Origin: Metridium senile
Taxonomy: Eukaryota > Cnidaria > Anthozoa > Actiniaria > Metridiidae
NCBI GenBank assembly: GCA_949775045.1
Contig: OX459099.1
Location: forward strand, 20,072,644-20,136,643
Reading direction: 5' to 3'
Length of the DNA stretch: 64,000 nucleotides
Part shown: positions 21,983 to 30,504 of the stretch, piece after piece
How positions within the stretch are numbered: position 1 is the first letter of the stretch
How the letters are laid out: every line of letters begins with the position of its first letter
Translations under genes and position numbers: made by a program
The notes under the pieces: generated by a model
Told to the model about the DNA's origin: nothing
Database searches by the model: none
The model's input: only the letters and a program-made list of their open reading frames with translations

Positions 21983-23437
21983 ATGGAAAGCCTACTAAAT
22001 AAGCTATATTTATGCCAACTTTGCCATCCCGACCCAATAGCAGAAAAGAACAAGATTGAGTTGATATCACGACTGAGAGATTTGAATGATTTTAATCCCG
22101 ATTCTGGTTTATGTGCTGTCCGTGGTCTTTTTGATCCTAATGGATTCCATGGATTTCACGAGGGTCACGAGGAAGTTCTTAGTGAAAATTCTGTAAAAGC
22201 CAAAGAAGCATTCAGAAAGATTATGCTAATGAGACCTGGTGATAAAGAACGAGACAAACGTATGCCTAGCAAAGATCAACTTGAAGTCCTGAAAGCCATT
22301 GATCCAGCATTGTGCAAAACACTACGAGATGGGACCGTGAGGGACTTCTATGAGATACTATATCCTAAACCAGAAGAAGATCTACAAGACACAGTCTTTT
22401 GCTTAGTCGGTACCAAAGTAGATGATACAATCTTCGAAGATCTCACCGAACGGGCAAAGCTACTGGCTAAAGAGATAAAGGAGCGCAAAATCCCAAACCA
22501 GAAAATCAAATGCTATCTGATGGATGGTTTTGGCAGGGTGTTGCTTTGTCTCATTAAGGCATTGATAGAGGAGGGAGTTGATCCTGATAATGATGTGGAG
22601 TTTACAATCTGTGAGATAGATGATGTAGTCCATGAATATCATCAGTACGTTTTCCCTTCAAGTGTGGTAAACAAAAAACAAAATGTCCTACAGGGTTATG
22701 GAGAATATATCGAAAACAACAGCGTTGTCTACTTGAATTTTTGCAGTGTGCCATCATTACAAGATAAAGTCAGCAAGAATTGGACATCGCATCCTAGGTG
22801 TGTCAAAGAAAATGTGTTAAGGTTTGTTTGGGAACTTACACAGCCTGGGAGAAACTGCTCAGTAATGGTATCATTGGTCATTAGAGACTCCATAGCTGAA
22901 GGAAAGGAAAAGATTTTCCCACGAATACCTAGGCCTACCAATAAAAATAAAGGTAAAAAGTATGTTACTTGTCTAGGATTCCTGGAAGTCATTCGTAATA
23001 AAGAGTTGTTCAATTCTAAGGACGGTGACATACTTCTAAGACCTGACACAACTATTAAATGGAGAAACCCTAACAAAAGGAAACCAAGCCCAAACGGCAT
23101 AAATGGCAATGATGTTCAGGTATTTGCTTCAGTGATGATTCATCCAAAAGGTGAAGAACAAAAAGGAAAATTAATAGAATGGTTTAAGGACAATAACATT
23201 GCATATGATTCACCTAATGATCCAAATCCTGGTGACATGGTAGAGATAACATCAAAAGAAGATAAAGGTTTCCATGGGCTTGTAATAGAACGGACTCCAG
23301 AGTTTGCAAAGGTTGTTTACTATGAAGGCAATGATCAAAGACCGCAAACAAAGAAATTAACATCATGTCAGAAATTACCTGAAAATATAGACACTGACAG
23401 AATGCGGCGGGAGATCAAACAGAAGCTCACTTTTTAA
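21983..23437 (+). CDS. Array gene B: methyltransferase-like + KOW-like protein, 484 aa
   Basis: Open, intronless. In gene C the start is ATGGCCGAAAAG; the same place here (21956) reads ATTGCCGACAAG, so I use the next in-frame ATG (GATATGGAAAGC). Layout of the 484 residues: Cys-containing N-terminus (CQLCHPDPIAEKNKIE), helical part, Rossmann-like segment with [19 protein letters not shown], acidic turn TICEIDDVV, strand [10 protein letters not shown] and strand [11 protein letters not shown], then GDILLRP...HPKGEEQ and a KOW-like stretch (GDMVEITSKEDKGFHGLVI). Class I methyltransferase and KOW assignments are pattern inferences; no enzyme can be named. Possible substrates (RNA, protein) unknown. 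A LINE 3' fragment begins about 60 nt downstream. Confidence 0.8.
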   Translation: MESLLNKLYLCQLCHPDPIAEKNKIELISRLRDLNDFNPDSGLCAVRGLFDPNGFHGFHEGHEEVLSENSVKAKEAFRKIMLMRPGDKERDKRMPSKDQLEVLKAIDPALCKTLRDGTVRDFYEILYPKPEEDLQDTVFCLVGTKVDDTIFEDLTERAKLLAKEIKERKIPNQKIKCYLMDGFGRVLLCLIKALIEEGVDPDNDVEFTICEIDDVVHEYHQYVFPSSVVNKKQNVLQGYGEYIENNSVVYLNFCSVPSLQDKVSKNWTSHPRCVKENVLRFVWELTQPGRNCSVMVSLVIRDSIAEGKEKIFPRIPRPTNKNKGKKYVTCLGFLEVIRNKELFNSKDGDILLRPDTTIKWRNPNKRKPSPNGINGNDVQVFASVMIHPKGEEQKGKLIEWFKDNNIAYDSPNDPNPGDMVEITSKEDKGFHGLVIERTPEFAKVVYYEGNDQRPQTKKLTSCQKLPENIDTDRMRREIKQKLTF

Positions 23438-23454
23438 ATATTATTTTTATTTGT

Positions 23455-24130
23455 GTTATTCAAAACAAAATTTTATTGATTTATTATCATCCACTCAGGC
23501 TTTTCCCCTTATAACTGACACCAAAGTAAGGCATACATTGTATCTTGCCCTTGTAAAATCTCAACTGTGTTACACCACTGAGGTGTGGTCTCCAGCCAGT
23601 GTTATTATTATTATCTTTATTATTTGTTCCCTTACGGGCTTTTCGACACTTACATATGTAATTACATTCAATTATTCATAGTGTACATTAATTATAATAA
23701 AAAGCATGTGACTTTTAGTTTCAGTTCAGGTTGTAAAGAATTCCAAATTTTTACACCTCTGTATGTAAATGATCTTAAGCTGAAAAATCATCATCGAAAG
23801 AGTTCAGTGATGAGATCAAGCGCTTAGAACAGACTTGAATAAGCGCTATATAAGCTATATACATTATTATTTGATCAAAACTCTGTGAAACGCTATACAA
23901 GGACAGGCTTCAAGCCCTTAATCTTCTTCCTTTGGTGTATGATAGAGAAATTAAAGACCTTGTATTTTTTTATAAAGCTGTAAATGGCTACACTGTCTCA
24001 TAACCAGAATTCTACTTTATCTCTAATACCCCAAATTGTAAAACTTAAATGCATTTTAGGCCTCTTTTTTTAATAGGGTTGTCAAACTCTGAAACTCAGC
24101 TTAAAGGGTTTCTTCAAGATTCATATTTTT
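23455..24130 (+). mobile_element. LINE ORF2 fragment downstream of gene B, split by an insertion
   Basis: Reads QAFPLITDTKVRHTLYLALV and KSQLCYTTEVWSPASV at 23490-23605, then, after about 265 bases ending in 'agcgctatataagctatatacattattatt', resumes with LQALNLLPLVYDREIKDLVF FYKAVNGYT-like sequence at 23900-24000. This is the CR1/L2-type post-RT region. Homologue: 58165-58840. Confidence 0.7.
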
Positions 24131-24177
24131 GTTTACTATAAATAATGTTTTTGACATAGACATCTAGCTCCTGTACA

Positions 24178-25229
24178 TGGTATAAATGTCGCTTTGTGAT
24201 TGGTTCAAACGAAAGTTAGGACAACTCTACATATTGGTTTGGAAGTCGCTCATATGGAGAAATTTGTAAAGTTCGGATTGTCTCGTTATTAAAATGGTTA
24301 AATATTGCTCTGTTAGGAAGCACATATATACAAATCTAAACAATAGATAGAGACTAAAGCTATCAATGAAGAAGTAAGGACTTTACACGTGAAATTCGGC
24401 AATGGATCGACGTCAATGGATTCAGCTACAGAAAGCTGAATACCACCCACTTGATAACTTTTGGTAGGTTTTCTCAATATTTTCCGAGCATTACAAAGAT
24501 AAATCGACCAAAGCAAGTAATTTTAACTTCAAAGAGTTTAAAAGCAAATGATTAACTTGCTAATACACGAGTTTTGCTTTACTGAAAAAAGAGCAATTTT
24601 TATCCTGAAACTCGGCGGGAAAAGCGATCATTTTCTTTCGCTTCGATTCGCTTGCTTAGTGTTATTATAGTCGCTGTTTTCACGGCTTGAACGGCAATCA
24701 AAGATAACATTTTTAATTAATGAGCTATTTTAATTTTTACTCATCTTTGGCGTTTTTGATTGAAATTATAAGCGAAAACTTGACTAAAATAGATTTGTAA
24801 TTTTTTAGCCGTTTCTTCAAAACTTAGTTTGACTGACACCATTTAAAAGAAACAAACATACCTAAAGATGATTTGCAGCCAACAGTCGGCTTTTGAGAGG
24901 ATTTTTTGTCGGTTTAACTTTCATAAAACAACATCTTCAGTTTGTTTTTTTCCTTCGTCGTTGCATTGCATTGAATCCATTGACGTCGATCCATTGCCGA
25001 ATTTCACGTGTAAAGTCCTTACTTCTTCATTCATATGATAGCTTAACTGGTCTCTACTAAATATTTGTTTAGATTTGTATATATGTGCTTCCTAACAGAG
25101 CAATATTTAACCATTTTAATAACGACACAATCCGAACTTTACAAATTTCTCTATATGAGCGACTTCCAAACCAAGTAGAGTTGTCCTAACTTTCGTTTGA
25201 ACCAATCACAAAGCGACATTTATACCACG
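24178..25229. mobile_element. 1.05-kb inverted-repeat element, arms about 270 bp
   Basis: TGGTATAAATGTCGCTTTGT at the left mirrors ACAAAGCGACATTTATACCA at the right, with pairing inward to CCATTGACGTCGATCCATTG. No transposase. In spacer P2' the homologue (58842-60122) lacks the outer left end but keeps about 230 bases of interior missing here. Confidence 0.82.
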
Positions 25230-25235
25230 TGATCT

Positions 25236-25800
25236 TTATGAAATTTTAGTAAGAAAAGGTGGATTTAGGTTTATCATATTTTCAGTATACGTATCTATAT
25301 TAGAATTATTCTTACATATATGGTTATTTAGAACGAGTGAGCTTATTATGTTATTACAATAAGTACCATTTACTGATGAAGATTGTTTAATTGGTTAGTT
25401 TATATAATTATAGTCTCTTAGTTAGTTACAATTAGTTTTATTGTTATTAATTTACAAGTTGTCAATATTAATATAAGTATTTCCTAGTTTTATTGTTATT
25501 TACAATGGGGATGCGCCTCGCATGGGACCTGTGTCCTGTTCAAGAGTTTCAAGCAAACCCCATTGGGCTCATTAATAATCGTTTATGATACATCCTGTGT
25601 AATTTCATTTAGTCTGTTATGTAAATATAATTTGCTATGTAGGTCTAAATTGTAACTAATACGTGCCCAACAAAGCTGTTAAAACAATAAAACAAAAACA
25701 AAAGGCTCTTCTAAAAGTAAACTCCAATCCTTAAAATCAACCATATAAAACTGATTGAAAATTGAATAAATAGATATAAGTATACCTCTATAATAATACC
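25236..25800. other. Spacer P2, unique part with one minisatellite unit
   Basis: Contains one and a half units of 'ttatttacaattTGTCAATATTAATATAAG' (25430-25515), which is expanded to about 11 units in P2' at 60305-60865. No gene. Confidence 0.6.
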
Positions 25801-26030
25801 ATGATCACCTTGGGTTCCATTGTTTTAAGAGGGACGTTATATCGATAACATCCCTCTCCATGGATAGGAATGAGGGAAAATTAGAACTAATTTTCCCTCA
25901 TTACTATTCATGAGGTATATATGTTGTAGGGCGAGCTTGATGAAAGAATGTTATTGTTTTTAACCACCTCATTTCATGGTGTATTCTTTCATCAAGCTCA
26001 CCCTACAACAGCTCAAGCAAAAGATGTAAC
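25801..26030. repeat. Two adjacent hairpins in spacer P2
   Basis: GAGGGAAAATTAG...CTAATTTTCCCTC and GTTGTAGGGCGAGCTTGATG...CATCAAGCTCACCCTACAAC. Conserved in P2' at 61145-61370. Confidence 0.7.
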
Positions 26031-26560
26031 CTCTGCCTTAAAGAAAAACTCCTAATCATATGCCGCCCCGAATTGTCATCACTCAATAAACGCAATGAAC
26101 TTGTCTCTTCATGCCGCCATAGAAGCAAAGCGTTGCTATGCAACAGCTGAACACTACCTTTAAATTTACCGCTACATTAATTATGCAAATTTTATAGTAT
26201 ATAATAGATGGTTATGAATATTCTTGTCATTAAAATTCCCTGAAGAGTGAGTAATCACGAAACAGGCTTGTCGGGATGAAAGTTTAGTCTATTTGTTTTT
26301 TCTATCTTAATATATTCTGCTCTACTTTTACGTATTGAGCACTGTACTATACAGAAAAATCGAAACACAGACTTGCTATATTATATATGCCTCGTGTTTA
26401 TATCGGGCTATGCAAATACAGAAAAAGATTTCTATTGCTTAAATGTTTTCCTTTTTTTAATATTTTAAATATGTAATTTCCCAACTATTGTTTCATTTTC
26501 TTAATATATATACAAATTGTAAGCGCATTGAGACTAGAAATGCGCCATAAAAATGTTTTT

Positions 26561-26563
26561 TTA

Positions 26564-26637
<74 letters not shown>
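26561..26637. repeat. (ATT)n microsatellite
   Basis: LINE-tail triplet tract, spacer P2. Confidence 0.95.
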
Positions 26638-26640
<3 letters not shown>

Positions 26641-26973
26641 CTAATCTAAAACACAGTAAATAATTAAAATCAACCATATTAAACTCATAGAAAAATAAAG
26701 AAATAGATAAGTAATTAATAAATATACATAAATAAAATAAATAAATGTTAATAAATAAATGTAAATAAATAATTAAAAGAATGAATAAATGGCCACTAGT
26801 TGAGGCTGAATTTGTCCTGATTTCAATAAGTTCTGCAAATACAGTTTCTTGATAATGCTTGTAATATAAAATGAAAGAATATAACATTGCAACTAGGTCT
26901 ATTTTACCAAAATATAACCATATATGGTGACACATTTTATTTTATTTTTGTTTTCAAATCTTTATTATATACA

Positions 26974-27134
26974 CCTAATTGCAATAACATTGTCATATAA
27001 AAAAAGAAAATTACAAAATAGGAATTAATTAAAAGACAAAAGAAGATTACTCAAGCTGAACTTCTTCTTTTGTCTTTTAATTAATTCCTATCTTGTAATT
27101 TTCTTTTTTATATGACAATGTTATTGCAATGAGG
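26974..27134. mobile_element. Foldback MITE, family of 18400-18561
   Basis: Hairpin with CCTAATTGCAATAACATTGT at the left and inverted copy at the right; arms nearly perfect. Confidence 0.85.
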
Positions 27135-27699
27135 TTTATTTTATTTTTGTTTATGTTTCTAATTTTGTTATGGAATTATAACAAATATAAGTATTTTGCT
27201 ATGACAACAATGGGCCACCATATATATCTTCATTTTTCACTATTATTAATTTTCACTAATAACAATTATAATTATTAATGGTCTAATAATAATAATAAAA
27301 AGCATAAATTTATTTACACACAATAAGTTACATACTCAGCTTAGTTGATGTTGTCGTGTGATTTAAATAACAATATGATAATACCTTTAAAGTTACCTAG
27401 CTAGCATTTATTGAAAAAGACAAGAATGAACTACGTCGGACAAAATGGTAAAATGTTTTAAAAATATGATAATAATAAATAATATGTAGAAAATAAGGTG
27501 TTTAGATTTGTTGTTACTTTATTCAAACGTTGATATAATGATATAAATAATACAAATGGAAGTATAAATGTAAAGAGCATTAAAAAGTTTGTCAAAACGT
27601 AATAGTATATGTGTTCAATGTACATGGTTTTTTTCCCTATAGCTAGTATAAACTTTGCGATGTTTGTTATATTTCCCTGTGGTCATTGTCTAGAGCATT

Positions 27700-28340
27700 C
27701 CAACTTTTCCCTCCTTCATATTCTAACAATTTTTAGCATGAAATTTGAAATTGGAAGAATTAGAGTTATAGACAATGTTTACTCGTTAAATTGTATTTGT
27801 CAGTATGTCTTGCATATAGTTGAGTTAGAAAAGTTGGAACAAGTCTGTTTGAAGCACTAATGTGGACAAAGAGTTGTTGGGTCATGTTCATCAATAGGCC
27901 TTTTGCAACAACAGGTCATGTGACCCTATACCACTTTTAAAACTGAACCTCTGTGTCAAAATGAACATCACAAATGAAAAGAGCACCTCCATATTAATAA
28001 GAAGCCAAAGTTTTAGCTCATAATGTCATGAGCATTAGGAGAAATAGCATTAAATAAAAATTCAATATTCTAGTATAAGGATTTGTATGGAAAATGTCCA
28101 CTGGATGGCAAAGCTTGCAATCCAGAGCAGGTTTTCCATACAAATCATAATAAATTATTGAATTTTAAATTTTAAGCCATTTCCCTCGTGTTACATGTTA
28201 TGATATTTTGCCTTCTTACTAATATGGAGGTGCTCTTTTCATTTCTGATGTTTATTTTGACACAGCTGTTCGATTTACATGGGGTAGGGTCACGTGACCT
28301 AATTGTTGCAAAAGGCCTATTGGCTTGATGCAATGGCTTC
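27700..28340. repeat. Inverted duplication enclosing a decayed LINE fragment
   Basis: Sequence from about 27885 (AATAGGCCTTTTGCAACAAC) to 28125 returns inverted up to 28325 (GTTGCAAAAGGCCTATT), meeting at 'ttgtatggaaaatg...ttttccatacaaa'. Arms near 220 bp, imperfect. The left part is the LINE relic that is still open at 19115. Duplicate at 63040-63680. Confidence 0.7.
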
Positions 28341-28635
28341 TATTGACTTATGTGTAGACATCATCAGATGAATAAGTATTCCAATCAAGTTGGTAGATTA
28401 GTTTAGCAGCTATCAGACTAATTATATGAGTCTAAGATAATTTTCATCAATATTAATAAAGTGAATTGAAAACCGTTTGGTGTATAAAGAAATACCAGAA
28501 AATGCTAATTTTCAAAAATTCGCATTTTACACCCTAAAAGATACCAAATTGCTGAATTTTACCCCTAAGATATACGACAAGCATCCCCGGTACTCCCCCC
28601 TGGATAAGTGAAACAAAGATACATGAGAAAAATAT

Positions 28636-28785
28636 CAATAGCTGTTATTACAGTTATATGCAAATGATTTCAAACAATGGATTCAAATTGAGGCTTTCGG
28701 GCAAACCTATTGTTTTCTCCCGAAAGCCTCGACTTCAACCCATTGTTCAAAATCATTTGCATATAACTGTAATAACAGCTATTGC
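28636..28785. mobile_element. Foldback MITE (AATAGCTGTTATTACAGTTA)
   Basis: AATAGCTGTTATTACAGTTA and TAACTGTAATAACAGCTATT ends, arms about 60 bp, inner CGAAAGCCTC pairing. A tRNA-like SINE relic in minus orientation (GGGACGCAAACTCACGGTTT...TGTGTTAATAACCACTACA) follows to 28860. Confidence 0.75.
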
Positions 28786-29030
28786 TCTTGGCGGGACGCA
28801 AACTCACGGTTTCAACTTTCTACTCCGCGCGCCTATGTGTTAATAACCACTACACCTTAGAGAAAAAGATCATCCTGGGACGTCTCAAATAGTTGCCCTA
28901 TACTTCTTTGACTGGCTGGGTGTCAAGTGTGGTTGGCCCAGGAAGGGGGGCTGTGGTTAGCCCAGGGGGGTTAGTACATTTTAGGGAAAAACTGATTTCC
29001 TGTGCCTATATACCTTTTAGGGTCCTTTTA

Positions 29031-29243
29031 GGGGTGGACCATTTGACTTTTGAGGGGGGGGGGGGGGGGGGGGGTGGATGATTTTGAAAAAAAAATTCCT
29101 GCAAGCCAAAATCGCCACTCAAGACTTTGCATTTTTATCAAATAAAGTTCGTGCTCATGGAAGCGGTCAAAAAAAAAATTTCCTGCACGGACCAAATCAT
29201 CCACCCCCCCCCCCCCCCCCTCAAAAGTCAAATGGTCCACCCC
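29031..29243. mobile_element. MITE with GGGGTGGACCATTTGACTTT ends and poly-G/poly-C arms
   Basis: GGGGTGGACCATTTGACTTT, then 20+ G; the right arm mirrors it with a C run then AAAGTCAAATGGTCCACCCC. The inner arms GGATGATTT...AAATCATCC also pair. Confidence 0.82.
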
Positions 29244-29247
29244 TTCT

Positions 29248-29896
29248 CAAGCATGTTAAGGCCTGGGATTTTCGGAAATCTTTGAAAAATGATTTCTCAT
29301 TCACTCTTTAATGCACAAAGCTGAAATTTGGTTTTCTGTTCACAATTGGGTTCTTCAAAGATTTGGTGGTGATGTTGATGACAGAAAGTGGTCACGTGAC
29401 CATTAAGGCCGAAAAATAGAAAATTTAAAATGGGCCGGTTAGAAACATTTTCTTTAAAAGTAAAAACTATGTTAAAACATTGTATTCATGCTTCTCTCTC
29501 TCATTGCGCTTCGTTTGGATGTCATTCATACTCTGATTTGGAGAAATCTTAATAATTGTTAATTTAGCCTTAGGTCACGTGACCTGTTTTACCTTATAAC
29601 TCGCATACCTTGTACGATGGACAATCAAACGAGGCGGATTTCGAAAGACCTTCAAAAATGCATTGTTTTCACATAATTTTTAATATTCTGCAAAATAGTT
29701 CTAACCGGCCCATTTTTAAATTTCTATTTTTTCGCCTTAATGGTCACGTGACCACTTTATGTCAACATTCTCACCACTAAACTATTGATCAGCACAAATA
29801 TGAATATTGATCTGAATTTCAGCTTTCTATTTGACAACACAAGCAAGAAATGATTTTTTTTTTAAAATCCGAAAATCCCAGTCCTTAACATGCTTG
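29248..29896. mobile_element. 650-bp foldback element (CAAGCATGTTAAGG ends)
   Basis: CAAGCATGTTAAGGCCTGGG and CCCAGTCCTTAACATGCTTG ends. Arms of about 220 bp pair through GGTCACGTGACCATTAAGGC and GGGCCGGTTAGAA. E-box/palindrome CACGTGAC occurs in both arms and in the loop. Confidence 0.82.
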
Positions 29897-30362
29897 AGTT
29901 AAGGTAATCTTCTGGCTTAAAAGCAGTTATGTAACATGAATCCGTACCTTTAAGGGTCATTTTTACTCTGCTTTGTTGCTAAAAGTAAGTTTGGCTGTGA
30001 AGAACAATCTTCTTGTTATCTTAATGTTAATAAAGGATATGACAATGACCAGTATGAATATGTAAGTTATATTCAGTTTATTTATTTCATATTATAATTT
30101 TTCATTTGATTATGTTAGGTCTATTTTATTTTTAATATTTCATTTTCATTATGCTTATTTCATTTTTTGTTTTGTTATGTATTGTATTTTTTATATTATT
30201 TATTTTTTATCTCATTCAGTTGTACATCATATAATATTTATTATTAAGGTACACGTATATTTTTGTAACGAGCTTACTACTCATGAATATAACGTATCTA
30301 AATAAAATCATACCTTATGCCTGTACTGTAATATACTAGGCAAGGCATACCTGCCTCCTCCA

Positions 30363-30420
30363 CAGGCAACTCTTTTGGTTTTCCTTTGGAATAAAACGAA
30401 CGAGAAAGACTAGAGAAGAA
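30363..30420 (+). promoter_or_regulatory. Conserved 5' block of array gene C
   Basis: GGCAACTCTTTTGGTTTTCC, TTTGGAATAAAACGAACGAG, AAAGACTAGAG; nearly identical to B and G. A short upstream ATG frame (30424, MGVAVLPAVAMV..) lies between it and the gene start and also exists in B and G. Confidence 0.6.
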
Positions 30421-30504
30421 AAAAATGGGTGTTGCTGTGTTGCCTGCCGTTGCCATGGTGTGCGCTGAGGGGGGTAAGCTTGCACTGGCAGGCTATCTTA
30501 CAAG

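Larger units (their letters stand above)
16584..28535. repeat. Large tandem duplication, first copy (spacer P1, gene B, spacer P2)
   Basis: Collinear and very similar to 51124-63895 including MITEs, SINEs and gene B/G. Main differences: the 1568-bp insertion here, the MULE and 48-bp minisatellite in the other copy, and small deletions. Confidence 0.93.

Noticed and set aside
22460..23109. Minus-strand frames [16 protein letters not shown].. and MPFMPFGLGFLLLG.., repeated in every copy
   Set aside because: They lie antisense to the conserved Rossmann-like and C-terminal coding parts and change with the sense codons; their recurrence only reflects gene duplication.
28893..29311. Gly- and Pro-rich frames on both strands
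   Set aside because: Generated by the poly-G/poly-C arms of the MITE at 29031-29243.
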